Source: Candidatus Saccharimonadota bacterium
Lineage (GTDB): Bacteria > Patescibacteriota > Saccharimonadia > Saccharimonadales > Saccharimonadaceae
Reading direction: 5' to 3'
DNA length: 48,469 nt
NCBI GenBank assembly: GCA_016290315.1
Contig: JAEETK010000006.1
Coordinates: 1-48,469, forward strand
Positions 23,209-30,534 of the stretch are shown in pieces. The position numbers and the translations under genes are program-made. The notes below the pieces were generated by a model. The model was not told where the DNA came from. It made no database searches and saw only the letters and a list, made by a program, of their open reading frames with translations. Every line of letters begins with the position of its first letter. Position 1 is the first letter of the stretch.

Positions 23209-23724
23209 CTACTTGATTCGTATCTGTTTTCCTTTTTCGCAATGTTTATAGAATTCGATGCACGATAAGTTTTTCGCGGGCGCAGCGTATTCGTATATGA
23301 CAAGATTTCGCGAGTTAAACTTACCGCCAAGTTCGTTCTCAATGAATTTATTCCGAATATCGGAAATAGCTTCTTTAAAATTGGCATATTCGTGCAAGCC
23401 GCGCAGGGCAGCCCACGCATGCTCGTGCCAGAAGACTTTTCCGCCATGTTCAAAGATTATGAACGTATGGGTCGGGCACTTATCTTCGTCGTAATGGACA
23501 ATGAAAAACGAGCGCACGGCAATCCCGCAATCGTTAAATAGTTTTCGCTGTAACTCTACTTGATCCCAGCAAACCCCAAGTCGACTCTTCAATAATTCGT
23601 CTGGCATTTGAAGTATATATTTCTCGGCAAACTCCGCCATGTCGGCGTGCTTAGCGCCAGCATTGTCCACCCAGCCATATTGTATTAACGACATTTTTGC
23701 GTCAATATCTTTTATAAAATCCAT
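23209..23724 (-). CDS. Transglutaminase-like (papain-fold) protein
   Basis: 171 residues. LGVCWDQVELQRKLF holds the likely catalytic Cys52, THTFIIFEHGGKVFWHEHAW the His86 and an acidic partner. This is the C...H...(D/E) layout of small transglutaminase-like proteins. It may cleave or crosslink amides; target unknown. TATAAT on the minus strand (plus 23732-23737) ends 7 nt before the ATG, so it is leaderless. One copy of the 22-bp repeat (23735-23756) overlaps this -10 box. The papain-fold gene at 24484 faces the same way upstream and was probably adjacent before the ncRNA cassette arrived. Confidence 0.75.
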   Translation of the reverse strand: MDFIKDIDAKMSLIQYGWVDNAGAKHADMAEFAEKYILQMPDELLKSRLGVCWDQVELQRKLFNDCGIAVRSFFIVHYDEDKCPTHTFIIFEHGGKVFWHEHAWAALRGLHEYANFKEAISDIRNKFIENELGGKFNSRNLVIYEYAAPAKNLSCIEFYKHCEKGKQIRIK

Positions 23725-23734
23725 ACATTTTATT

Positions 23735-23756
23735 ATATCGCCAAGGCGCTAGAGCA
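23735..23756 (+). repeat. 22-bp direct repeat, left copy
   Basis: Identical to 24470-24491; core TATCGCCAAGGCGCTAGAGC, containing the small palindrome CGCCAAGGCG. The pair brackets the promoter, the tandem ncRNA and the terminator exactly, with no coding sequence between. Confidence 0.85.
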
Positions 23757-23768
23757 AATATGTAAGTA

Positions 23769-23797
23769 TTGACAAAAATTACAACGTGTGCTATAAT
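23769..23797 (+). promoter_or_regulatory. Promoter of the tandem ncRNA
   Basis: TTGACA (23769-23774), 17-nt spacer, TATAAT (23792-23797). Transcription should start near 23804, at the first base of repeat unit 1. Confidence 0.85.
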
Positions 23798-23804
23798 TCA
23801 ATCA

Positions 23805-24104
23805 TGCTCAAATGACATCCCCAGTGCCAAATGGGCGCAACTTGAACAATTGCCACCGTATTGTCCTACGATGGAGCAACAATTGGGATAGTATATTAGT
23901 ATATTTTAAATGTGTGGGACACCTCCAGTCTTAGCCGAAAAGGCTGGAACGCATCCTGGGGCTTCGAAATGACCACAGAAAGTGGTGAAATTAAAAAATG
24001 GGGCGAGTAGGGGCTCCTATAAAGAAGACGGTTTCAAGGCAAAGCCCTCAGAGGGCAAAATGGGAATCGATCGCTTCACTCTACGCAGGTCTCAATCCTG
24101 CAAC
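23805..24104 (+). repeat. ncRNA repeat unit 1
   Basis: Begins TGCTCAAATGACATCCCC and ends with the GCAGG/CCTGC hairpin plus AAC. Contains a small GCCCT-CAG-AGGGC hairpin (about 24044-24056) absent from unit 2. Confidence 0.8.
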
Positions 24105-24116
24105 ATGGCTGAACTG

Positions 24117-24396
24117 TGCTCAAATGACATCCCCAGTGTCAAATGGGCGCAACTTGAACAATTGCCACCGCATTGTCCTGCGATGGAACAGCAATTGGGA
24201 TAGTGTAAATGTGTGGGACACCTTCAGTCTTAGCCGAAAAGGCTGGAGCGCATCCTGGGGCTTCCGAAAGGAAGGAAACGACCACAGAAAGTGGTGAAAT
24301 TTAAAAATGGGGCGAGTAGGGGCTCCTATAAAGAAGGCGGTTTCAAGGCAAATGGGAATCGATCTCTTCACTCTACGCAGGTCTCAATCCTGCAAC
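24117..24396 (+). repeat. ncRNA repeat unit 2
   Basis: Same sequence as unit 1 with scattered changes, one insertion (GGAAGGAAAC region near 24270) and two deletions. It runs into the terminator. Confidence 0.8.
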
Positions 24397-24402
24397 CCCC
24401 CA

Positions 24403-24434
24403 CCCCCGTAGAAGGCTACGGGGGTTTCTTTTTT
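24403..24434 (+). terminator. Terminator of the ncRNA
   Basis: CCCCCGTAG pairs with CTACGGGGG across an AAGG loop, followed by TTTCTTTTTT. Confidence 0.95.
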
Positions 24435-24469
24435 CTGAAAAAAAGACCAAAGTTTATGGGGTCACACGA

Positions 24470-24491
24470 ATATCGCCAAGGCGCTAGAGCA
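24470..24491 (+). repeat. 22-bp direct repeat, right copy
   Basis: Identical to 23735-23756. It contains the stop codon of the papain-fold gene (CTA at 24484-24486 on the plus strand). Confidence 0.85.
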
Positions 24492-25044
24492 GATACTTTG
24501 AATCCTCGATCTCATCAAAATCCATCGTAAAATTGACGCTGTTATATTTTAATATGTCTTCGTTTAATTCTTTATTATCCAACCTTACGATGAAGGAATT
24601 CTTATAATTTATATCTCTAAAATAATAACTCCCGTCATCGCTATCAATATCTGCCAACAAGCCAGCTTGCGAATCCATGACGTATATCTCGCCATCGATG
24701 TTTAGCAGAATAAATTCATGTCCTCCAGAAGAACCCTTCCAGTTCACGTGGCAATAAAACCTTTTCCCGCTCAAGGCTTTTTGTCTTAATTCGTTTTCAT
24801 TGCGAAAATGTATTTTTCTAGCATATTTGACTATGTTTGCATCCGTGAACTTAAAAATGACATCTCTAGGGGAATATACCGGCCTAGGCAGAATATCGAT
24901 GCCTCTAAATTGGGCTTCGGTACACCATGTACATAGTAGGCAGTTTTGGTTTCCGACTGGTTCTTTCTTATCTTTTTCGACTTTGTTGCTAATTCTTTTT
25001 ACAATCTTTTGCGCAAATCGTTTAGTATTGGTGGCTTCTCTCAT
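24484..25044 (-). CDS. Papain-fold (Tox-PL / glutamine deamidase-like) protein
   Basis: 186 residues. The pattern NQNCLLCTWCTEAQFRGIDI, then GGHEFILLNIDGEIYVMDSQ and AG, matches the Tox-PL papain-fold family (PF15644), in which Cys, His and Asp/Gln form the active site: Cys35, His109, Asp124 and Gln126 here. Family members are deamidase or peptidase toxins and phage MuF-type C-terminal domains. There is no signal peptide; a basic N-terminal segment (AQKIVKRISNKVEKDKKE) could serve for membrane or nucleic-acid contact. With the transglutaminase-like gene it makes a pair of thiol enzymes that act on side-chain amides. No immunity gene is obvious. Confidence 0.65.
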   Translation of the reverse strand: MREATNTKRFAQKIVKRISNKVEKDKKEPVGNQNCLLCTWCTEAQFRGIDILPRPVYSPRDVIFKFTDANIVKYARKIHFRNENELRQKALSGKRFYCHVNWKGSSGGHEFILLNIDGEIYVMDSQAGLLADIDSDDGSYYFRDINYKNSFIVRLDNKELNEDILKYNSVNFTMDFDEIEDSKYLL

Positions 25045-25198
25045 TGAATCGTCCCTTCCGAAAATCTCTTTTGTTAATTATATAATTCTTAGAAAAATCG
25101 GCCAAAAACTGAGCCGAGCAGAGTTATTGCCGTAGGGGGCATATATCAAAATAATATAATGCCATAAAAGGATGGAATGAGATTATATTTAGCTAACG

Positions 25199-26329
25199 AT
25201 GTACGGAGAGAGTTTGCAAGAGAAACTAAAAGTATTATATATAAATAATATGAATAGCCCCGAGGAAACAATAAATCAGCCTGAGCAGACAGATAATGTC
25301 GAGCCATTACCGTCCGAAGGCACGTCGTGGCAAAATCCAGGTGAGTTTCCTATTTTTAGGGGGAAAGCTTTGCCGCCTGAGGCGAATAAGGATACCAAGA
25401 AAAATAATAGAGAGGTAGCTAGATCGAAAGCGGAAAAACTATACCAGAGTGAATTGACCAGAGCATACGAAGCCGATAAGGAAGGTGTTCTAAAATTCCC
25501 TATCAAAGTTGGTGATAAGACAATTGACGGATATGAATTCGTTGGCTCAGATTTTAAAATGCTCGTTTCCGTTATTGGGGCAGTAGGACAATCGCTTGGG
25601 AATCACTCAAAAAATATAGACTTAAAGCGGTGGGCTAATGCGTCTAGAGATTATATTTCAACATCTTTGATTTCGAATAAAAAAATGAATTTGTTCGATA
25701 AGAATGGGTTAATATTCGGTTTTAACAATCTAAAAGACGGCGATTTTTTAAGTGCAGCACCCGCAGATCATGGGGTATTGAGAGATATTGGCAAAATGGG
25801 TCAATATAAAGACCAAGTAATGAATCCAGACGAGTTATTGGAAGCTACTGGCACTATAGATAGCTTAACCCCCTGGAATGAAGTAGAGATTAACGGCAAA
25901 ACTAAACCAGATTCAATAATTGTTTTTGGAGATTCGCAAGATGCAATAAGCGATGAGGCCAAGAAAGCAGCAGAATTTTTTGGAGTACCGATTTATTTAA
26001 TTCGGACAGATATTTACGGCGAGCCCACTGATAGACATGACGACAGAGAGGTTTCTGAAAACGTTAAAGAGTTTTGGGCGAATCGAGATAATCCTGTTTC
26101 TGGGCGAATAAAACAAGAAAGAAATGCCCTTCTCGAAGAGGCAAAGTCTTTCTTTGAAACTGGAGAAGTTGGAGAGCGAATCGTGAAATATCTAGGCGAT
26201 TACGAAGGCGAATTGCAAACTGTAAAAGAAGCAAGCTCTACTAAAGAGGAATTTGTTAGAAATCTTATAGCTGCACTAGGCCAAGACGGGATAGCAGCGC
26301 TAAAAGAGCAAATCAGAGACGGCGATTAA
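25199..26329 (+). CDS. Unknown protein with a GVPI domain, divergent from the papain-fold gene
   Basis: 376 residues from the ATG at 25199; an ATG at 25250 (MNSPEETINQPEQ) with a TATA-like box 6 nt ahead is an alternative start. The N-terminal 90 residues are hydrophilic and low in complexity. Residues about 105-265 contain ASRDYISTSLISNKKMN, NGLIFGFNN, WNEVEINGKTKPDSIIVFGD and AKKAAEFFGVPIYLIRTD, the same motif series as in the proteins at 4702 and 9990. STS followed by a strand with E-x-E is reminiscent of ADP-ribosyltransferases, but this is too weak to assign. The C-terminus is helical. Confidence 0.6.
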   Translation: MYGESLQEKLKVLYINNMNSPEETINQPEQTDNVEPLPSEGTSWQNPGEFPIFRGKALPPEANKDTKKNNREVARSKAEKLYQSELTRAYEADKEGVLKFPIKVGDKTIDGYEFVGSDFKMLVSVIGAVGQSLGNHSKNIDLKRWANASRDYISTSLISNKKMNLFDKNGLIFGFNNLKDGDFLSAAPADHGVLRDIGKMGQYKDQVMNPDELLEATGTIDSLTPWNEVEINGKTKPDSIIVFGDSQDAISDEAKKAAEFFGVPIYLIRTDIYGEPTDRHDDREVSENVKEFWANRDNPVSGRIKQERNALLEEAKSFFETGEVGERIVKYLGDYEGELQTVKEASSTKEEFVRNLIAALGQDGIAALKEQIRDGD

Positions 26330-26381
26330 AAATATCCGGGGACTTAATTAACCGAGCCTTAACAGTACGCAAAGAAGTCAA

Positions 26382-26891
26382 TTAAGCTAAAGAGTTTGGA
26401 TTCATAATTGCCATTCGACGTAAATCGAACATTTGTCCATTGTACGGACGGTTGGCTGGCTGTGTGCCAAAACTCAAAAAGCCAGCTTTTTCGTAACTTT
26501 TAATTGCGACTGGGTTTCCTTCGCTTACTAATAGCCGAATACTTTTTAAGCCACGATTTTCGAAGCCGTATTTTACTAATTGCTTAGTTGCCGCTGTGCC
26601 GATGCCTTTTCCGCGTGCGTCTTCACCATATAATCCGATACTGAGCATTGCGAATTTCTTTTCGAAGTTATAGTCATATAGTGCGCAATATCCCACCATT
26701 TTTTCGTTGTTCAGGATAATAAAGTAATCGTCTTTATTTGCTATATTTTTACTTATCCATTTTTTTACGGATTCCAAATCTGCATCCGCCTGATAAAAAT
26801 CGTAATTCGTATCATCTAAGCGCATCTTCAAAATAAACTCAGTAAATTCTGAGTTTTCTAAAGTTAGTGGAACGAGTCTAATATTCGTCAT
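26382..26891 (-). CDS. GNAT family N-acetyltransferase
   Basis: 169 residues from ATG 26891 (MTNIRLVPLTLENSEFTEFI, a normal RimJ/RimL-like start). An in-frame TTG at 26918, 7 nt after a TATAGT box, is an alternative. The acetyl-CoA loop is LYGEDARGKGIGTAATKQL (Q/RxxGxG/A), followed by SIRLLVSEGNPVAIKSYEKA and GF, typical of this fold. It acetylates an amine on a protein or small molecule; substrate unknown. Confidence 0.8.
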   Translation of the reverse strand: MTNIRLVPLTLENSEFTEFILKMRLDDTNYDFYQADADLESVKKWISKNIANKDDYFIILNNEKMVGYCALYDYNFEKKFAMLSIGLYGEDARGKGIGTAATKQLVKYGFENRGLKSIRLLVSEGNPVAIKSYEKAGFLSFGTQPANRPYNGQMFDLRRMAIMNPNSLA

Positions 26892-27065
26892 AAATAATTG
26901 GTGGATCTTAGCTCGCAAAGTTAGAACTATAATCCAGGCCGATATTTACAGAACATCAGTGCGTCGCGCAAAAAAACTGATAATTGTAGTATTATAGTCA
27001 TAAGCGCAATGTGCGCTTCAGTTTAGATACCTACCTCTTAAATAATTAAAAGAATAAACGTAAAT

Positions 27066-28328
27066 ATGTTAAGATTATCGACTAAAATGATGTGTTTTGG
27101 CGTCGCGACGCTAGTTGTGGCGTCGATTGGCGTGCAAAATGCTAATGCTATTACCCCTTATTTAATATCGGGTTTTCTAGAAAATAATTATATTAGCGAC
27201 GATAGTTCTTTTGACTTTTTGAAGCATGCAAGCGCCACAAACGGCAACGGCATATACTATAATTCGGAATCCAAAACTTATTATTACCGTGGTCAAGTAG
27301 ATAACAACATAATCTACGCAAATCGATGTTGGCAAATCATGGGAACGACGACGGATGGCGCCATTAAGTTCATATACAATGGTTTTTCATCCGAAAGTGA
27401 AGCCTGTGAGAACATGGATAACGATTCGGCTGCTCTTCTAAATATTTCTTATGGTGCGGCTAATAATGGTAGCTACGTAGAATCAAATGCAAAAGCTGAA
27501 CTCGAAGCTTGGTTTGCTGATAATTTGAAAGACTATGCTGACGATTTTGCGGATGTAATTTATTGTAACGATACTAATCATGTCGATGCCCATAAACGAA
27601 TAATAGAAGACGGCAAGCCGACATTCATCTGCGCCGAAGAGCACCAATTAACTGTAGAGAATGGTAAATTGACTTATCCGATAGCAATGATGTCTGCCGA
27701 CGAGTTGCTGTTTTCCGGAGCAGGTTACGGCGTAGCTCCGAGTGATGGCGAGGGGTATTATGCCGATACGGGTAAATTCCAGACTCTTACGCAGCAATCG
27801 GCCAATAAAATGTTCTACAATAATTCGAAACATTACATGAATCGCTCGAGTGGCACAAATTACTCTGCTAATATTCGCCCAGTAATAGCGATTGCGAGCG
27901 ATTCCGCCTACATTCTAGGTGGCTCTGGCACCAAACTCGATCCATATCGTCTCAAAGTTGTCCCCCCAGTTCCGCACCAGGTCAATAGTCTTGATGATTC
28001 TTTGCAGATAGATGATGATATCGATTCGGCATTATTTGGCGAGAGAGTAACATTTACTACTGACAAGAATCGAAAAGTTAAAAAGATTACATTCACTAAT
28101 AAAACTGGCGAACCAGTAACCGTCGATTTGATAGTTATTGACGAAGAGAATGGCAAATATGCTTTTATTATGCCTGATCACGATATTTATCTGAATGTGG
28201 AATACGAAGATGGTGCGCCGTCTAATCCGGCCACATTTGATGCTAGCGGAATAAATGTTTTGCTATTGGCGTCATGCGCTATTGTCTTTGGTCTTATCGT
28301 TCGCACCAACTCGATGAGAAAAAAATAA
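27066..28328 (+). CDS. Secreted, wall- or membrane-anchored surface protein
   Basis: 420 residues. A signal peptide (cleavage after about residue 28, ANA) leads an extracellular region containing YYYRGQVDNNIIYANRCWQI and NIRPVIAIASDSAYILGGSG, TKLDPYRL, a pattern common in surface proteins of gut and oral Firmicutes. The C-terminus has NPATFD, a hydrophobic helix (NVLLLASCAIVFGLIV) and RTNSMRKK. NPATFD recalls the NPxT sortase signals, so it may be sortase anchored; otherwise the helix anchors it. A hairpin AAGCGC-AATGT-GCGCTT lies in the leader near 27002-27018. Confidence 0.75.
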   Translation: MLRLSTKMMCFGVATLVVASIGVQNANAITPYLISGFLENNYISDDSSFDFLKHASATNGNGIYYNSESKTYYYRGQVDNNIIYANRCWQIMGTTTDGAIKFIYNGFSSESEACENMDNDSAALLNISYGAANNGSYVESNAKAELEAWFADNLKDYADDFADVIYCNDTNHVDAHKRIIEDGKPTFICAEEHQLTVENGKLTYPIAMMSADELLFSGAGYGVAPSDGEGYYADTGKFQTLTQQSANKMFYNNSKHYMNRSSGTNYSANIRPVIAIASDSAYILGGSGTKLDPYRLKVVPPVPHQVNSLDDSLQIDDDIDSALFGERVTFTTDKNRKVKKITFTNKTGEPVTVDLIVIDEENGKYAFIMPDHDIYLNVEYEDGAPSNPATFDASGINVLLLASCAIVFGLIVRTNSMRKK

Positions 28329-28411
28329 ATCCGGCTTAAGGTCGGGTTTGAATAGCGCGATTTACCTCTAAATTGTCCAACTTTAATCAAAACTTTTAGA
28401 TTTTTGTGCAA

Positions 28412-28464
28412 AATAAAAAATCCACCCCTGTTACATTTTGACAAAATGCACAAATTATGGGTGG
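28412..28464 (-). terminator. Terminator of tRNA-Val
   Basis: On the minus strand CCACCC pairs with GGGTGG around a nested CATTTTG/CAAAATG-type hairpin, followed by a T-rich tail. Confidence 0.65.
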
Positions 28465-28482
28465 GTTAGAATAAGCTAACCG

Positions 28483-28559
28483 TGGTGGGCCTTACTGGGC
28501 TCGAACCAGTGACCTTACGAATGTGAATCGTACGCTCTAGCCAACTGAGCTAAAGGCCC
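28483..28559 (-). tRNA. tRNA-Val (anticodon CAC)
   Basis: Full cloverleaf on the minus strand: acceptor GGGCCTT/AAGGCCC, D stem GCTC/GAGC, anticodon stem TACGA/TCGTA with loop TTCACAT, T arm ACTGG-TTCGAGC-CCAGT, discriminator A and an encoded CCA. TGGTATAAT lies just upstream as an extended -10. Confidence 0.95.
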
Positions 28560-28604
28560 ATAGCCAAATTATACCATAAAACAGATCGATGCATAAAGGT
28601 TGCA

Positions 28605-28633
28605 TTGACATGCGTATAGAAACATGGTACAGT
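28605..28633 (+). promoter_or_regulatory. Promoter of paralogue 4
   Basis: TTGACA (28605-28610), 17-nt spacer, TACAGT (28628-28633). The leader is about 135 nt. Confidence 0.75.
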
Positions 28634-28639
28634 ATGGCT

Positions 28640-28780
28640 GTGCTGAGTGATCAGCATTATGTTTTGTTGAAAACTAGTTCTTTAAGAAAGGAGATTACTT
28701 GCTTTTTCTTTCGTCCCTCATCTAGAGGGCTTCATATAGATTTGCCAACCACAGATTCTGATAGGAGGAATATATGGTAA
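28640..28780 (+). CDS. Possible leaderless upstream ORF overlapping paralogue 4
   Basis: A GTG 6 nt after the -10 box opens a 46-codon frame that crosses the first Shine-Dalgarno-like site and ends in TAA overlapping the start of paralogue 4. The spacing equals that of leaderless genes here. No homology seen; it may serve only to control downstream initiation. Confidence 0.3.
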   Translation: MLSDQHYVLLKTSSLRKEITCFFFRPSSRGLHIDLPTTDSDRRNIW

Positions 28781-29622
28781 CAATCAGAATGAACAAGTTG
28801 TCATTGGAGCCTAGAACTCAAACAAATATTGAGAAACTCGGCGTACATAAAGCCGTATTCTTAGCCCTCTGTATCGCCCATGGCAACATGGATCCTAAGG
28901 ACCACCCTCCGAAGAAGCTTCTGGACTTAAAGAGCATCGCTTCTCTGGCGAAAGCTCTTGAAGAAAATGGCTTCGTCCGGCATGAACTCGACCGAACTTT
29001 CGCATTCGGCTCGCTGTATTCGGCAATATATCACGAGATTGCGCCGAATCTTCCCCGGCAGCCATGGGATCTGCTTTCGTCCGTATCGCACTTGCGGAAC
29101 GAGCAGGATTACCGGATGGCGGTTGAGCGCTACGAAAACCTCCATTCGATATCCGAAGAGAAATACCATGGAGCCATGGATGAGATTTCCAATGCGTCTG
29201 CGCCATATATAGCAACCATCATTAGGTTTCGGTACGGGCTTCGAGATGGGAAAAAATATACGACTGAGGAGATTTTGCAACGTCTTGGCAAGACCACCTT
29301 TACGGCGATATACCTGGAAGAAGCTCTCAGTGGCGAAGCAGTGCTGAACGACTTGAGGCGCAGGAGCGTATTGCGCCGCCTGGCTGGCGAAGATCCAATT
29401 GTCAGCTATGGCTATTCAGAATGCATTAAGCTTGATGCTTCAGTGCCGATTCGTAACCTGTTCATTAGTATTCCGACCAGAGACCGCCTCCTGGAGGCTG
29501 GCTTCACTACTGTCGGTGACGTCAGAGGGAAGACGGAAGGCGAACTTCGCCGCATAGTTCCGGGAATCCTGATTAGGGAAGCCAGGGAAATCGTGAGGTT
29601 TCTGGATGCTTTCGACGAATGA
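28774..29622 (+). CDS. Sigma region 4 / alpha-CTD-like fusion regulator, paralogue 4
   Basis: 282 residues, the most divergent fusion member. It keeps the N-terminal helical part (TFAFGSLYSAIYHEI; AVERYENLHSISEEKY), the sigma-4-like block at about residues 147-165 (TIIRFRYGLRDGKKYTTEEI) and the alpha-CTD-like end (LFISIPTRDRLLEAGFTTVG, then ELRRIVPGILIREAREI). The helix after TTEEILQRLGKT is altered, so the -35-type contact may be lost or changed. AGGAGG precedes the ATG. The leader shares 19 nt with the radical SAM gene at 20562 and a block with the leader of paralogue 3. A terminator follows. Confidence 0.6.
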   Translation: MVTIRMNKLSLEPRTQTNIEKLGVHKAVFLALCIAHGNMDPKDHPPKKLLDLKSIASLAKALEENGFVRHELDRTFAFGSLYSAIYHEIAPNLPRQPWDLLSSVSHLRNEQDYRMAVERYENLHSISEEKYHGAMDEISNASAPYIATIIRFRYGLRDGKKYTTEEILQRLGKTTFTAIYLEEALSGEAVLNDLRRRSVLRRLAGEDPIVSYGYSECIKLDASVPIRNLFISIPTRDRLLEAGFTTVGDVRGKTEGELRRIVPGILIREAREIVRFLDAFDE

Positions 29623-29651
29623 AAGCGTAGCTCCTAATCCGTTAATCGGAC

Positions 29652-29679
29652 GCCCCCAACGATAGTTGGGGGCTTTTTT
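29652..29679 (+). terminator. Terminator of paralogue 4
   Basis: GCCCCCAAC pairs with GTTGGGGGC across GATA, followed by six T. Confidence 0.95.
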
Positions 29680-29732
29680 CTTGGAGTTAGCCTACAACCT
29701 TTGCGCGACGATTGGCTCGGTCTGCACTGCGA

Positions 29733-29761
29733 TTGACAAAATGGTAAAACTGTGATATTAT
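29733..29761 (+). promoter_or_regulatory. Promoter of the LRR_5 protein gene
   Basis: TTGACA (29733-29738), 17-nt spacer, TATTAT (29756-29761). Confidence 0.8.
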
Positions 29762-29767
29762 ATTAAT

Positions 29768-29845
29768 ATGACTACCGTCGTTTGGCGGATTTGTAACTTA
29801 CATTATCAGAGCTTAAGCGAAGGAGGGGAATATGAAGATGTTTAA
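29768..29845 (+). CDS. Possible leaderless upstream ORF (25 residues)
   Basis: ATG is 6 nt after the -10 box. The frame (MTTVVWRICNLHYQSLSE...) spans the Shine-Dalgarno AAGGAGGGG and overlaps the next start codon by 14 nt, as expected for a control ORF. Confidence 0.35.
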   Translation: MTTVVWRICNLHYQSLSEGGEYEDV

Positions 29846-30359
29846 GCAAATTTTGATTTTTATTGCAGGCGTGATCATTGGCGCAGGGGTCATTATAATC
29901 AATCCGGACCTCAAGTCTTTCTCATCGTCGACAACAAAGCAGTCGTTCACTGATGGAGTAGTTACGGCGACGCTCGATCAGAGATTAGGTACGCTGACCT
30001 TTTCTGGGCATGGTGCCGTAGAATGGGCTCTCCTGGAAGAACTTCCGCGCGAGCAACGAGTCTTCGTCAGAACAATCGTCTTCGAAGATGGCATAACATC
30101 TGTCGGGAGTTATGCGTTCTATGATGGCCGGGGGCTCATAAACCTCGAAAAAGTTGTCTTTAAGGGAGACATCAACAAGATCGGCAGCTTTGCATTTGAG
30201 GATAACCCCAACCTGACGACTGTCGAGTTTGGCGGAAAGTGCAAGGTAATCGACTTTGGTGCATTCAAGGGGTGTGTCTCCTTAGGGCCCGACGATCCTA
30301 CGCCTGACGGTTGTAAAGTGGACTATGCGGCCTATAGAGACACCTGGATCATCCGCTGA
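29832..30359 (+). CDS. Membrane-anchored BspA-like leucine-rich repeat (LRR_5) protein
   Basis: 175 residues. An N-terminal transmembrane segment (ILIFIAGVIIGAGVIII) is followed by a short linker and LRR_5 (PF13306) repeats: VRTIVFEDGITSVGSYAFYD, LEKVVFKGDINKIGSFAFED, LTTVEFGGKCKVIDFGAFKG. Such repeats are common in surface proteins of oral and gut bacteria and usually serve binding; only three repeats here, so it is a short member. AAGGAGGGG precedes the ATG. Confidence 0.8.
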   Translation: MKMFKQILIFIAGVIIGAGVIIINPDLKSFSSSTTKQSFTDGVVTATLDQRLGTLTFSGHGAVEWALLEELPREQRVFVRTIVFEDGITSVGSYAFYDGRGLINLEKVVFKGDINKIGSFAFEDNPNLTTVEFGGKCKVIDFGAFKGCVSLGPDDPTPDGCKVDYAAYRDTWIIR

Positions 30360-30374
30360 AAACTGATAAAATTC

Positions 30375-30403
30375 ACCGCGCTCTCATCATGGGCGCGGTT
30401 TTT
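30375..30403 (+). terminator. Intrinsic terminator
   Basis: ACCGCGC pairs with GCGCGGT, followed by TTTTT. Confidence 0.85.
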
Positions 30404-30534
30404 CTTATGTTATAAAAACTATCTAGTTATGCTTGTTGGTTGTATTGCCGAAATGCTACCATTACGGTGTAACTTTTATGTCTCTTTAATACGGAGGCAT
30501 TAGTCTCCGAGAAATCTTCAAAAGGAGGAAAGAT

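Larger units (their letters stand above)
23805..24434 (+). ncRNA. Tandemly duplicated structured ncRNA
   Basis: About 630 nt from a consensus promoter to a strong terminator, with no credible ORF: open frames across it lack ribosome-binding sites and cross the repeat junction. It consists of two near-identical units (23805-24104 and 24117-24396, offset 312 nt). Each can form CAATTGC/GCAA(T) stems, a GCCGAAAAGGC hairpin, CCAC-AGAAA-GTGG, TAGG-GGCT-CCTA and a 3' GCAGG-TCTCAAT-CCTGC hairpin. Differences include changes that keep pairing (CTTCAG/CTGGAG in unit 2). It is not tmRNA, RNase P RNA, 6S or SRP RNA by their usual landmarks. No class assigned. Confidence 0.65.

Noticed and set aside
23805-24434. 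tmRNA, RNase P RNA, 6S RNA or group I/II intron as identity of the tandem RNA
   Set aside because: No tRNA-like acceptor with TTCGA loop, no GAGGAAAGTCC core, no intron domain V or P/Q/R/S elements could be found.
23982-24530. Open frames of 73-99 residues across the tandem ncRNA
   Set aside because: No ribosome-binding sites, frames differ between the two repeat units, and one runs through the terminator. They are products of the repeated RNA sequence.
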